DNA from: Mariprofundus sp.
Lineage (GTDB): Bacteria > Pseudomonadota > Zetaproteobacteria > Mariprofundales > Mariprofundaceae
DNA length: 18,930 bases
Assembly: GCA_030951065.1 (NCBI GenBank)
Contig: JAUZQH010000105.1
Span: forward strand, 1-18,930
Reading direction: 5' to 3'
Numbering within the stretch: the first letter of the stretch is position 1; every line of letters starts with the position of its first letter. The translations under genes and the position numbers were made by a program. The notes beneath the pieces are model-generated. The model did not search any database, was not told the origin of the DNA, and worked only from the letters and a program-made list of their open reading frames with translations. Below are positions 1 to 8,508 of this stretch, in pieces.

Positions 1-1320
1 TTGATGAAAGTGGCGGGCGCTTATTGGGAAGGTAATTCCGATAATGAGCAGCTGCAGCGGATCTATGGGACGGCATGGGCATCCAAGGCCGATCTGAAAG
101 CCTATTTGCATCGCCTCGAAGAGGCCGAGAAGCGCGATCACCGCAAACTGGCCAAGTCACTGGATTTGTTTCATCTGCAGGAAGAAGCTCCGGGCATGAT
201 TTTCTGGCATCCGAAGGGATGGTCGGTCTGGCAGAGCGTGGAACAGGAAATTCGTGCTGTGATGCGTGACAATGGTTATCAGGAGATCAAGACACCGCAG
301 CTGGTGGATCGCAAACTATGGGAAAAATCCGGGCATTGGGACAAATTCCGTGATGAGATGTTTACCACCAATACAGTAAACCGCGATTACGCCATCAAGC
401 CGATGAACTGCCCGTGCCATATTCAGGTGTTTAATCAGAATCTGCATTCTTATCGCGATTTACCGCTGCGTTTGGCCGAGTTCGGTTCCTGCCATCGCAA
501 TGAGCCATCCGGCACGCTGCATGGCTTGATGCGGCTGCGTAATTTTGTGCAGGATGATGCGCATATCTTCTGTACCGAGGACCAGATTCAGGATGAGGTG
601 TGTGCGTTTATCGATCTGACGTATGATGTGTATAAGCGTTTCGGTTTTGACGATGTGATTATCTTCCTGTCTGACCGGCCGGACAATCGCGTAGGCACCG
701 ATGCGCAGTGGGACAAGGCGGAAGCCGCGCTGCATCAGGCGCTGCAATCGAAGAATATCGAATACGGCGAGAATCCGGGCGAAGGTGCTTTTTACGGGCC
801 GAAGATTGAGTTTTCACTCAAAGACTGCCTGGGCAGGGTATGGCAGTGCGGTACGATTCAGGTCGATTTCTCCATGCCGGGCCGGCTCGATGCTGTCTAT
901 GTGGCCGAAGATAGCTCGCGTCAGACGCCGGTCATGTTGCATCGCGCCATTCTCGGATCGATGGAACGCTTTATCGGTATTCTGATTGAACACCACGAAG
1001 GCAAGTTTCCTTTCTGGCTGGCGCCGGTGCAGGCGGTGATGTGTAATATCACCGATTCGCAGGCTGAATATGTGTCAGAATGCTGCAAAAAGATGAAAAA
1101 AGCGGGTTTCAGGGTTGATGCGGACTTGCGAAACGAAAAGGTCGGCTATAAAGTGCGCGCCCACACGTTGGCGCGGGTGCCTTTTATTCTTGTTGCCGGA
1201 GATCGGGAACGGGATGAAGGAACGGTCAGTGTGCGTGATTTAAGTGGTCGGAATCTTGGAGCTTTCAGTCTGGATGACTGGATTTCCGAGATGCAAAAGA
1301 AACGCGAAAATCACGAATAG
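1..1320 (+). CDS. thrS: Threonyl-tRNA synthetase, C-terminal part (5' end outside window)
   Basis: This enzyme attaches threonine to tRNA-Thr in the cytoplasm. The 439 visible residues carry the class II catalytic core and the C-terminal anticodon-binding domain. Class II motif 2 is seen in the segment [15 protein letters not shown]. The three zinc ligands known from E. coli ThrRS are present as Cys137, His188 and His314 of the fragment. Their spacing (51 and 126 residues) equals that of E. coli Cys334, His385 and His511, so about 197 residues (TGS and editing domains) lie upstream of the window. The TTG/ATG at the first bases is therefore internal, not a start. The neighbour 33 bases downstream is infC, the usual order in proteobacteria. 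Family assignment is very secure. Confidence 0.97.
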   Translation: MMKVAGAYWEGNSDNEQLQRIYGTAWASKADLKAYLHRLEEAEKRDHRKLAKSLDLFHLQEEAPGMIFWHPKGWSVWQSVEQEIRAVMRDNGYQEIKTPQLVDRKLWEKSGHWDKFRDEMFTTNTVNRDYAIKPMNCPCHIQVFNQNLHSYRDLPLRLAEFGSCHRNEPSGTLHGLMRLRNFVQDDAHIFCTEDQIQDEVCAFIDLTYDVYKRFGFDDVIIFLSDRPDNRVGTDAQWDKAEAALHQALQSKNIEYGENPGEGAFYGPKIEFSLKDCLGRVWQCGTIQVDFSMPGRLDAVYVAEDSSRQTPVMLHRAILGSMERFIGILIEHHEGKFPFWLAPVQAVMCNITDSQAEYVSECCKKMKKAGFRVDADLRNEKVGYKVRAHTLARVPFILVAGDRERDEGTVSVRDLSGRNLGAFSLDDWISEMQKKRENHE

Positions 1321-1341
1321 ATATGACGTTTAAGATAATGG

Positions 1342-1356
1342 AAGGAGTCTTGTATT
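1342..1356 (+). promoter_or_regulatory. Shine-Dalgarno plus AUU start codon of infC
   Basis: AAGGAG at 1342-1347 is followed, after six bases, by ATT at 1354-1356, in frame with IF-3. No ATG or GTG occurs in the right place. An in-frame TTG at 1366 has no ribosome binding site at proper distance. AUU is the well-known infC start codon in E. coli, through which IF-3 represses its own translation by rejecting non-canonical start codons. The same control is inferred here. Confidence 0.85.
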
Positions 1357-1869
1357 AAAAAGGATTTGCCGATCAACTACGATATAGACGCCACTGAGGT
1401 GCGCGTGGTTGACGATACTACAGGGGAGCAGCTTGGCGTTTTGCCACTGAGAGATGCTGTATCCGAAGCCGCAGCCAAGGGTCTTGATCTGGTGCTGATG
1501 GCAGCAAAGAGTAATCCACCGGTCTGCAAGATCATGGATTACGGCAAATACAAGTACGAGCAGAGCAAGAAAGCCAATCTTGCCAAGAAACGTCAGCATG
1601 TGATGCAGATAAAGGAAGTGAAGGTCGGCGCCAATACCGATGTTCACGATATGGAAGTGAAAATGAAGGCAGCGAAGAAATTCCTGTCGCAGGGTAATAA
1701 GGTGAAGATCTCCCTGCGTTTTCGCGGACGTGAAATGGCACATACCGGGCGCGGTCTGGATCAGATGAAGAATGTTGCCGGTTTTTTGGAAGAGTTTGGC
1801 AAGCCTGAAAAGATGCCGAACATGGAAGGGCGACAGATGATCATGATCATGGCGCCACACAAAAAATAA
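1354..1869 (+). CDS. infC: Translation initiation factor IF-3
   Basis: IF-3 binds the 30S subunit, prevents premature 50S joining and checks the start codon-initiator tRNA pairing. With the AUU start at 1354 the product is 171 residues beginning MKKDLPINYDID. The N-terminal domain contains the family segment PPVCKIMDYGKYKYEQ, followed by a lysine-rich linker. The C-terminal domain contains SLRFRGREMAH and ends with EGRQMIMIMAPHKK. The length is close to E. coli IF-3 (180), with a shorter N-terminal tail. The gene lies 33 bases after thrS and is probably co-transcribed with it. It is followed by a hairpin terminator before rpmI. A start at TTG 1366 would lose four residues and is less likely. 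Confidence 0.96.
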   Translation: MKKDLPINYDIDATEVRVVDDTTGEQLGVLPLRDAVSEAAAKGLDLVLMAAKSNPPVCKIMDYGKYKYEQSKKANLAKKRQHVMQIKEVKVGANTDVHDMEVKMKAAKKFLSQGNKVKISLRFRGREMAHTGRGLDQMKNVAGFLEEFGKPEKMPNMEGRQMIMIMAPHKK

Positions 1870-1888
1870 GAGTTGCTCTTCAGGGTTT

Positions 1889-1915
1889 AAAAAGACCCTC
1901 GACAGGGTCTTTTTT
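1889..1915 (+). terminator. Rho-independent terminator or attenuator between infC and rpmI
   Basis: A stem of eleven pairs is formed by AAAAAGACCCT (1889-1899) and AGGGTCTTTTT (1904-1914) around the loop CGAC, with a T-run. An upstream AGGGT at 1882-1886 could instead pair with ACCCT at 1895-1899 and open the terminator. This is the geometry of an attenuator. Because rpmI and rplT lie directly downstream, it probably tunes read-through into the ribosomal protein genes. Confidence 0.75.
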
Positions 1916-1938
1916 AGTTTACGAGAAGGAAGAATACA

Positions 1939-2136
1939 ATGCCTAAGATGAAATCAAACAGCGGTGCTGCAAAACGTTTTACCAAGACCGGAAGCGGAAA
2001 ATGGAAGCGGAACAAGGCGTTTGCCAGCCATATTCTGACCAAGAAGTCGCCCAAGCGTAAACGCAATATGCGCGGAACCGAGCTGGTTGCCGCTGCGGAT
2101 TGCAAATCACTGGATCGTCTGGTTCCCGGTCGTTAA
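1939..2136 (+). CDS. rpmI: Ribosomal protein L35
   Basis: This 65-residue basic protein is a structural component of the 50S subunit. The start [14 protein letters not shown] and the segment [20 protein letters not shown] are typical of L35, and the length is normal. GAAGGA lies a few bases before the ATG. It sits between the infC hairpin and rplT in the standard infC-rpmI-rplT order. In E. coli and Bacillus this pair is autoregulated by L20 binding the mRNA. The details in this organism cannot be read directly from the sequence. Confidence 0.97.
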   Translation: MPKMKSNSGAAKRFTKTGSGKWKRNKAFASHILTKKSPKRKRNMRGTELVAAADCKSLDRLVPGR

Positions 2137-2192
2137 ACCGTTCCAGGTCGCCAAGCAAGAATTGTTTAGAAGTTTTAGGTTAGGAGAGAGAT

Positions 2193-2549
2193 ATGCCTCG
2201 CGTTAAATCCGGAGTACAGGCGCACGCGCGCCACAAAAGTGTTATCAAGGCAGCCAAGGGTTACCGTGGCCGTCGCAAGAGCTGCTTCCGTGTAGCTACC
2301 CAGGCGGTTGATAAAGCACGTCAATATGCTTATCGTGATCGCAAGGTGAAAAAGCGTGATTTCCGCAGCCTGTGGATTGTGCGCATCAATGCGGCTGCCA
2401 AACAGAATGGTTTGAACTATTCAGGTTTTATGCACGGCCTCAAACTGGCTGGTATTGAACTGGATCGTAAAGTGTTGGCTGATATCGCAGTTCGCGATGC
2501 TGAAGGTTTTGCGACGCTGGCAGAAACAGCTCGCGCACAGATTCAGTAA
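2193..2549 (+). CDS. rplT: Ribosomal protein L20
   Basis: L20 binds 23S rRNA and is needed early in 50S assembly. In many bacteria it also represses its own operon. The 118-residue product begins [15 protein letters not shown], has the strongly basic N-terminal extension rich in Arg and Lys ([17 protein letters not shown]), and carries [12 protein letters not shown] and a C-terminal globular half, all characteristic. TAGGAGAGAG directly before the ATG is a strong ribosome binding site. A clear terminator follows at 2590-2623, so the thrS-infC-rpmI-rplT unit may end here, with pheST expressed separately or by read-through. Confidence 0.97.
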   Translation: MPRVKSGVQAHARHKSVIKAAKGYRGRRKSCFRVATQAVDKARQYAYRDRKVKKRDFRSLWIVRINAAAKQNGLNYSGFMHGLKLAGIELDRKVLADIAVRDAEGFATLAETARAQIQ

Positions 2550-2589
2550 CTAATAATCACCGGCCAAGGTCGGGATGTTGAATGATGAA

Positions 2590-2623
2590 ATGGCAGGGCT
2601 ATCGTAGCTCTGTCATTTTTTTT
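2590..2623 (+). terminator. Rho-independent terminator after rplT
   Basis: A twelve-pair stem (2590-2601 with 2605-2616, two G-U pairs, loop TCG) is followed by eight T residues (2616-2623). It lies 40 bases after the rplT stop codon. Confidence 0.88.
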
Positions 2624-2647
2624 GGTGAGATAGATATAGTCAAAGGC

Positions 2648-2784
2648 TTTTACCGCAGAGGGCGCAAAGTTACACAGAGTAAGGCAAAAACATGGAGGGG
2701 GGTGATGCAGTGCATGCCAGCGAGAGTATTCCTGTACTACTAACTTTTTGCTACTCATTGTGTCTTGGTGCCTTTGTGGTGAAA
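2648..2784. repeat. Terminal-inverted-repeat (MITE-like) element, diverged copy
   Basis: The left arm (2648-2680) matches the arm of the element at 9106-9268 with about four changes in 33 bases (ACCGCAGAGGGCGCAAAG core). The right arm (2753-2784), read on the other strand, starts TTTCACCACAAAGGCACCAA, a diverged version of the same terminus. No convincing ORF is present between the arms. The element fills most of the 250-base gap between rplT and pheS and ends 15 bases before the pheS ATG, so it touches the pheS leader. Confidence 0.65.
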
Positions 2785-2799
2785 TAAGAGGTAACAGTT

Positions 2800-3885
2800 A
2801 TGAGCGAGATTGATGCGTTAAAATTGCAGCTGGAATCATTGCAGAGCGAGGCGCTGGCGGCATTTTCTGCGGCAGACAGTTTGAATGATCTGCAAGCTTT
2901 GCGGGTCAGCTATCTGGGTAAAAAAGGTGCCTTGACCGAAGTGCTCAAGGGTGTCGGCAAGCTGCCGCCTGAAGATCGCCCTGTAATTGGTAAATTCGTC
3001 AACCAGACCAAGCAGGCACTTGCTGCCGCACTCGATGCGACCGAAGCCGAATTGGCAGTGAAGGCCAAGTCTGCGCGTATCGAGTCCGAAAAAGTGGATG
3101 TGAGTCTGCCCGGTCGTAGCGGGCCGAAAGGCGCATTGCATCCGGTGCAGCAGGGGCTGGATGAGCTGACGGCGATTTTTGTACAGATGGGTTTCGATGT
3201 GGCGGAAGGGCCGGAAATCGAGGATGAATTTCACAATTTCGATGCTCTGAATATTCCACCCGAGCACCCTGCCAGGGCCATGCACGATACTTTTTTCATC
3301 AAAGACATGAGAAATGCCGACGGTACGGAACCCATGTTGCTGCGCACCCATACGTCACCGGTTCAGATTCGTGCCATGAAGCGCTTTCTGGCTGAAGGCG
3401 GAGAGCCTCCGCTGGCTGTGGTCGCGCCCGGGCGCGTGTATCGCTGTGATTATGATGTGACTCATTCGCCGATGTTTCATCAGGTTGAGGTATTCAAGGT
3501 TGACCATGATGTGTCGCTGTCCCATCTCAAAGGTGTGCTTCAGTATTTTCTGTCTGCCTATTTCGAGAAGGATGTGGCGATTCGCTTGCGTCCGCACTAT
3601 TTCCCGTTCACCGAGCCATCTGCCGAAGTGGATATCGGTTGCGTGTTCTGTGCCGGTAAGGGTTGCCGTATTTGTAAAGGCAGTGGCTGGATCGAGGTGC
3701 TGGGCAGCGGCATGATTCATCCGAATGTACTGAAATCCGTCGGTATTGATGCCGGCGAATTCTCCGGATTTGCCTTCGGACTCGGTGTGGAGCGTATGGT
3801 GATGCTGAAGCAGGGTATTCCCGATTTGAGGCTGTTCTTTGAAAACGATGTCCGGTTCCTGAGCAGGATGGGGGTGGCGAAATGA
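2800..3885 (+). CDS. pheS: Phenylalanyl-tRNA synthetase alpha subunit
   Basis: This is the catalytic subunit of the alpha2-beta2 class II enzyme that charges tRNA-Phe. The 361-residue product has an N-terminal coiled-coil arm (about 1-90), then the catalytic domain with FVQMGFDVAEGPEIEDEFHN, the motif 2 region PGRVYRCDYDVTHSPMFHQ, and motif 3 FGLGVERM at 326-333. Two CxxC pairs (Cys281/284 and Cys289/292) precede GSGMIHPNVL. Such knuckles occur in many PheS proteins. The start ATG follows AGAGGT at suitable spacing. Its stop overlaps the pheT start in ATGA, indicating translational coupling. The length is slightly above that of E. coli PheS (327), mainly because of the cysteine-rich insert. 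Confidence 0.97.
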   Translation: MSEIDALKLQLESLQSEALAAFSAADSLNDLQALRVSYLGKKGALTEVLKGVGKLPPEDRPVIGKFVNQTKQALAAALDATEAELAVKAKSARIESEKVDVSLPGRSGPKGALHPVQQGLDELTAIFVQMGFDVAEGPEIEDEFHNFDALNIPPEHPARAMHDTFFIKDMRNADGTEPMLLRTHTSPVQIRAMKRFLAEGGEPPLAVVAPGRVYRCDYDVTHSPMFHQVEVFKVDHDVSLSHLKGVLQYFLSAYFEKDVAIRLRPHYFPFTEPSAEVDIGCVFCAGKGCRICKGSGWIEVLGSGMIHPNVLKSVGIDAGEFSGFAFGLGVERMVMLKQGIPDLRLFFENDVRFLSRMGVAK

Positions 3886-6242
3886 AAATTCCTTTTTCCT
3901 GGTTGAAAAAACATGTGGCGCTTGCTGCAAATCCAGACCAAATTGCCGATGATCTGGTACGTCTGGGCCATGAAGTTGAAGGCGTGGAAACGCCGCGCGC
4001 TGCGGTGAAAGGCGTGCGAGTCGGCTTGATCGAATCGAAAACGGCCCACCCCGATGCTGATAAGCTGAGTCTGTTGAAAGTGAATATCGGCGAGGCCGAG
4101 CCGCTGGATATCGTTTGCGGGGCAGCCAATATGGGTGAAGGGGACAAGGTGCCGGTGGCAACCATTGGCACTGCCTTGCCTGGTGGCCTGAAGATTAAAA
4201 AAGGCAAAATTCGCGGTGAAGTCAGTTGCGGTATGTGCTGCTCCGAGGTGGAACTCGGGCTGGCCGAGGATTCCGATGGCCTGTTGATTTTACCGGCAGA
4301 TGCACCGGTTGGTGCTGAAGTCGGCGAATACCTTGAGCTGGAAGAGGCGGTCTTCGATCTTTCAATCACCCCGAATCGTGGTGATTGTATGAATGTGCGC
4401 GGTATTGCCCGAGATCTGGCAGCGGATGCAGGGCTACCGCTGGTGGAAATCAGCATGGCGGATTTTGCAGTCGATGATGCGGTGGCTGTGCCGAACGTAT
4501 CTGTATCTGCCGGTGCGGATTGTCCGGTGTATCTGGCCAGAAGCATTCAGGGGGTGAACGTCACTGATTCGCCGGACTGGATGCAGGCCAGTCTGATCAT
4601 GGCGGGCATGCGTCCGGTCAACGGTATTGTCGATGTGCTGAATTATATCATGCTTGATCTCGGCCAGCCGATGCATGCATTTGATGCAGATCGGCTGACG
4701 GGTGATATTGTGATCCGTTCGGCCATGCAGCATGAAGGTTTTGCGGCTCTGGACGGGCGTGAATTGAAACTGCATGCCGGTGATCTGGTGGTCAGCGATG
4801 ATGCCAGTGTGATTGCGCTGGCCGGCATTATGGGGTCCGGGGCGACAGGCGTTACCGGCACAACGACAAACATTGTTCTTGAATCAGCATTTTTCCGACC
4901 GGCCCGTGTGAGTGAAACCCGGCGTATTTACGCCATGGTCAGCGAGGCATCGATGCGTTTTGAGCGCGGTGTGGATCCGGCCATGGTCGGGATCGCCATG
5001 CAGCGTGCGACAGCCATGATTGTGGAGCTGTTTGGTGGCAAGGCCGGAGATATCCGGCAGTGCGGTGATGCCGATGCGATCAATGCCGGTCGTACGGTGG
5101 ATTGTTCGGTTTCTGCCATTGCCACGCGGCTGGGGGTGGATATTCCACCATCCGCTGATGATGTGCTGGCGCGCATGGGTTTTGATGTGAAGCGTTACGG
5201 CGATCAACTGGATGTGACCGTTCCATCCTTTCGTCACGATGTGTCGATCCCCGAAGATTTGTCCGAGGAATATGCGCGCATTATCGGTTTTGATGCCATC
5301 CCGGCAGTGTTGCCGCCGCTGGCGGTGACCCGCCCCGCTCGGCAGGACCGCTCTGTTCATGATGCTGTCAGTGGTGGTTTTTTACAGGTGGTGACCTATG
5401 CCTTTGTTTCCGCCGATGAACAGCGATTGTTTGTTGCCGATGATGGCATGGATATCGTGCTGGAAAATCCGATTTCCGATGCCATGAGTGTGATGCGTCG
5501 TTCCCCGTGGCCGGGGTTGCTGAATATCGCCAGATATAATCTGAACCGGCAGCAGCCGGGCGTGGCCCTGGTGGAACAGGGACGTATCTATGCCAGAGCG
5601 GATGCAGGACAACATAATGAAACCAATACCCTGGCATGGCTGATGGTCGGCCAGGCGCAACCGGATACATGGTATGCTCCGGCACGACAGGCTGATTTTT
5701 TCGATTTGAAAGGTGCGGTTGAAGCGTGGTTGTCATTGCGTGGTCTGACGGGACGTTTTATTGCCGATGATGCGATTCAGGGTTTGCAGGCGGGTCAGAG
5801 TGCCAGGATTCTGGTGGGCCGTACCGAGGTTGGCCGTATTGGCCGGGTTGACAGCGAAATTGCAACCGGTTTCGATATGGATGTGCCTGTCTTTGTGGCT
5901 GAAATCAATCTGGATGTATTGCCGTCAGGCAAGAAAGCGAAATTCGCCTCGCTGCCGGAATTTCCGGGCGTGGAACGTGATCTGGTTTTCCTGTTTGATA
6001 AACACACATCTTCCGATGCGATCCTGAATGCCGTGAAGAGCAGCGCCGGAAAGTTTTTGACCAATGTCCGTGTTTTTGATCTGTACGAAGGCAAGGGTGT
6101 GCCGGAAGGGAAAGTCAGTTTGGGTATTCGTTTCACCCTGCAGGATGCGAAGCGGACGCTGACTCAGGAAGACGCTGATGCGGCTTCCGCATCGATCATT
6201 GCAGCCATGGAAAAACGGTTCGGAGCCAGTCTGCGCGGATAA
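3882..6242 (+). CDS. pheT: Phenylalanyl-tRNA synthetase beta subunit
   Basis: The 786-residue beta subunit contributes tRNA binding, editing of mischarged Tyr-tRNA-Phe and assembly with PheS. It is close to the E. coli length (795). The order is: N-terminal MKIPFSWLKKHV; an EMAP/OB-type tRNA-binding domain at about 40-150 (HPDADKLSLLKVNIG, DIVCGAANM); the B3/B4 editing region; B5; and a C-terminal FDX-ACB anticodon-binding domain at about 695-786, starting FPGVERDLVFLFD. The ATG overlaps the pheS stop by four bases. A terminator follows within 35 bases. In many gamma- and beta-proteobacteria ihfA comes next, but here a lipase gene does. Confidence 0.97.
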   Translation: MKIPFSWLKKHVALAANPDQIADDLVRLGHEVEGVETPRAAVKGVRVGLIESKTAHPDADKLSLLKVNIGEAEPLDIVCGAANMGEGDKVPVATIGTALPGGLKIKKGKIRGEVSCGMCCSEVELGLAEDSDGLLILPADAPVGAEVGEYLELEEAVFDLSITPNRGDCMNVRGIARDLAADAGLPLVEISMADFAVDDAVAVPNVSVSAGADCPVYLARSIQGVNVTDSPDWMQASLIMAGMRPVNGIVDVLNYIMLDLGQPMHAFDADRLTGDIVIRSAMQHEGFAALDGRELKLHAGDLVVSDDASVIALAGIMGSGATGVTGTTTNIVLESAFFRPARVSETRRIYAMVSEASMRFERGVDPAMVGIAMQRATAMIVELFGGKAGDIRQCGDADAINAGRTVDCSVSAIATRLGVDIPPSADDVLARMGFDVKRYGDQLDVTVPSFRHDVSIPEDLSEEYARIIGFDAIPAVLPPLAVTRPARQDRSVHDAVSGGFLQVVTYAFVSADEQRLFVADDGMDIVLENPISDAMSVMRRSPWPGLLNIARYNLNRQQPGVALVEQGRIYARADAGQHNETNTLAWLMVGQAQPDTWYAPARQADFFDLKGAVEAWLSLRGLTGRFIADDAIQGLQAGQSARILVGRTEVGRIGRVDSEIATGFDMDVPVFVAEINLDVLPSGKKAKFASLPEFPGVERDLVFLFDKHTSSDAILNAVKSSAGKFLTNVRVFDLYEGKGVPEGKVSLGIRFTLQDAKRTLTQEDADAASASIIAAMEKRFGASLRG

Positions 6243-6246
6243 AGCA

Positions 6247-6275
6247 AACGGGAGGCCATAGTCCTCCCGTTTTTT
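6247..6275 (+). terminator. Rho-independent terminator after pheT
   Basis: AACGGGAGG (6247-6255) pairs with CCTCCCGTT (6263-6271) around a seven-base loop and runs into six T residues (6270-6275). It begins five bases after the pheT stop codon and should end the pheST transcript. Confidence 0.9.
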
Positions 6276-6345
6276 CTGCATGTATTGCAAATCAGGGCAT
6301 TTTGGACTATATGGTTACCATCACCAGTCGGTGATGGGGGGCGGG

Positions 6346-8508
6346 ATGTCTGCAGATGAACCGAATAAAGACAAGTTTTACGTTGAAGGAAAAGATTTCG
6401 ACAACAAGCTGTTTGCAAATGAACTGGATCATATCCTGGGGGAAGATCCGGAGCATAGAACTCCTGGCAGGGAGAAGAATTTGGTTGGACTTGCCTTTTC
6501 CGGCGGTGGTATCCGTTCGTCGACATTCAGCCTGGGAGTTACACAGGCATTGGCGGAAAATGGATGGTTAAGCAAAATACATTATTTATCCACTGTATCC
6601 GGAGGTGGATATATTGGTTCATCTTTAACCTGGCTTTTTTCACAGGCAAAAAATTTTTCAGGGAAACCGTTTAATACTACAGAAAACTTTCCGTTCAAAA
6701 AAGCGCTTGGTAGTCATGCACAAGATTCCGGTGCAAGGGAGTCGCGCTGCCTGATTCGTCATTTGCGACAGGGGAGCAACTATCTCACACCCGGCGGCGG
6801 AATTACCGGAGCATCGCTCTTGGCCGTCATCCTTCGTGGTGCGATATTGAGCCTGTTGACGTTTGTCATTCCACTCGTGCTTATTATTGCGATATTGGTT
6901 CATTATGAATTCCTGGTGCCATATCCCGGCGACATTCATGTGCTGCTTGCAAATAAAGTCATTTATTTGGCGGCGGTTTTTTTTGGTCTGTTTGTTGTTT
7001 TGAGTTTATTGTATGGCCTGGTTTCACGTCTGCATGTGACCAGGACATTTGCATATAAAACCAGGCGATACTTTGAAATAGTCACCGGCAGGTTGCTGAA
7101 GATGACCGCATGCCTGCTGGTTGTCGGCAGTTTGCCGGTTTCCTACTATGTCCTGACTACATATATGTCTGCTCCGGAGGCGGCATCAGGCATAACATTG
7201 GCAGGACTTGTTTCGGCGATTGTGTCGATCATGCAAGTGAAAAACAAAAACAGGAAACCATCTCTGGGTATTATTGCGCCTCTGGCATTGTCATTGCTGG
7301 TATACGGTGTTCTTCTACTGGCCTATTGGGGCGTAGAACAATATTACACGGAGATCTGGGCGTGGAAGTGGCCTGCCATAGCCGTAGTCGCAATTTTATC
7401 CGTGACTGTGAATATCAATTATATCTCTATCCACCGCTATTATCGTGATCGTCTGATGGAATTGTTTATGCCTGATAAAGATCAAAAAAATGAGTCTTTT
7501 TCCAGTGCTTCTGAGGCCAATGGGACACCACTGCATAAGATGTGTGATTTCAGAGCCGGCGTTTCAGGTCCATATCATCTGATTAACACCAATATGGTAA
7601 CCGAAAATTCTACAAACAAAAAACTTAGCGGGCGAGGGGGGGCAAATTTCCTGCTCTCTCCATTATATTGTGGCAGTGAAGTCACAGGCTGGCGTGCTAC
7701 CGGGAAATACATGGGTGGACGTATGAACCTGGCGACAGCTATGGCAATTTCCGGAGCTGCGGCAGATCCGCATGGTGCTCCGGGTGGTGAGGGCTTAACA
7801 CGGAATCGAAGTGTTTCTTTGTTAATGGCCCTGTTTAATGTGCGCCTCGGGTATTGGGCACCTAATCCCGCCCCTGAGCATAAGGCCATGTTTACCAATT
7901 CACCCAATTGGTTGGTACATGGTTTACGTGAAATGTTTGGGTTCGGTTTGAATGAGACCGGACGCTATGTGCATATTGCTGATGGCGGACATTATGAAAA
8001 CCTGGCGTTATATGAATTGATCCGTCGCAGGCTGAAAACGATAATCGTTTGTGATGGAGGTGCGGATCCGGATTATACATTTGATGATTTTGCCAATTTT
8101 GTCGAGAAGGTCAGGGTGGACTTTGGTGCAGATATAAAAATGCCCTCATTTTTGACAATGTGTCCGAGTCCCGATGTAGATGCATCGGGGAATAAAAAAA
8201 ATCCATACGGCGTCGATTTGGCTGAAAAAGGTTATGTGACGGGCAGAATTTCATATTGTGATGGAACGTTCGGAAAATTAATTTATATTAAAACCACGTT
8301 GATTGGAAAGCTGCCAAAGGACATTTATGGTTACAAAAGTGCCCATCCCGAGTTTCCCGATGAAACCACGGCAGATCAGTTTTTTGATGAAAAGCAGTTT
8401 GAGGCCTATCGGGAATTGGGATATCGCATAGGAAAATCCATGATGAACGATACGGGCCTGAAAAAACGCTTTGCGGGTTTAAAACAGGTGAGGCCCGAAA
8501 CAACCTGA
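6346..8508 (+). CDS. Patatin/cPLA2-like lipase with multi-pass membrane insert
   Basis: This is probably a membrane-bound acyl hydrolase (phospholipase A type) with a Ser-Asp dyad. With the ATG at 6346 the product is 720 residues. The oxyanion loop SGGGIR is at 52-57. The nucleophile elbow is TVSGGGY with Ser85, which has Val-Ser in place of the usual Gly-x-Ser. ISGAAADP is at 468-475, and the catalytic DGG is at 546-548 (HIADGGHYEN). Between elbow and Asp lie five or six hydrophobic segments at about 155-185, 203-226, 251-272, 282-297, 306-330 and 342-360. No signal peptide is seen. An upstream in-frame ATG at 6280 sits next to the pheT terminator and is unlikely; ATG 6334 is possible. The gene is visibly richer in AT than its neighbours, which may indicate acquisition. 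Its stop abuts rnhB. The physiological substrate is unknown. Confidence 0.82.
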   Translation: MSADEPNKDKFYVEGKDFDNKLFANELDHILGEDPEHRTPGREKNLVGLAFSGGGIRSSTFSLGVTQALAENGWLSKIHYLSTVSGGGYIGSSLTWLFSQAKNFSGKPFNTTENFPFKKALGSHAQDSGARESRCLIRHLRQGSNYLTPGGGITGASLLAVILRGAILSLLTFVIPLVLIIAILVHYEFLVPYPGDIHVLLANKVIYLAAVFFGLFVVLSLLYGLVSRLHVTRTFAYKTRRYFEIVTGRLLKMTACLLVVGSLPVSYYVLTTYMSAPEAASGITLAGLVSAIVSIMQVKNKNRKPSLGIIAPLALSLLVYGVLLLAYWGVEQYYTEIWAWKWPAIAVVAILSVTVNINYISIHRYYRDRLMELFMPDKDQKNESFSSASEANGTPLHKMCDFRAGVSGPYHLINTNMVTENSTNKKLSGRGGANFLLSPLYCGSEVTGWRATGKYMGGRMNLATAMAISGAAADPHGAPGGEGLTRNRSVSLLMALFNVRLGYWAPNPAPEHKAMFTNSPNWLVHGLREMFGFGLNETGRYVHIADGGHYENLALYELIRRRLKTIIVCDGGADPDYTFDDFANFVEKVRVDFGADIKMPSFLTMCPSPDVDASGNKKNPYGVDLAEKGYVTGRISYCDGTFGKLIYIKTTLIGKLPKDIYGYKSAHPEFPDETTADQFFDEKQFEAYRELGYRIGKSMMNDTGLKKRFAGLKQVRPETT

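Noticed and set aside
1330..1860. Minus-strand 176-residue frame opposite infC
   Set aside because: It is a shadow of infC, with His/Leu-rich unnatural composition and no ribosome binding site.
2758..2786. Possible pheS promoter TTGTGT-17-GAAATA
   Set aside because: The -10 is poor, and the start point would leave no room for the ribosome binding site of pheS.
3355..4546. Long minus-strand open frames (268 and 312 residues) opposite pheS/pheT
   Set aside because: They lie antisense to well-conserved synthetase genes, have low-complexity composition and no recognisable domain.
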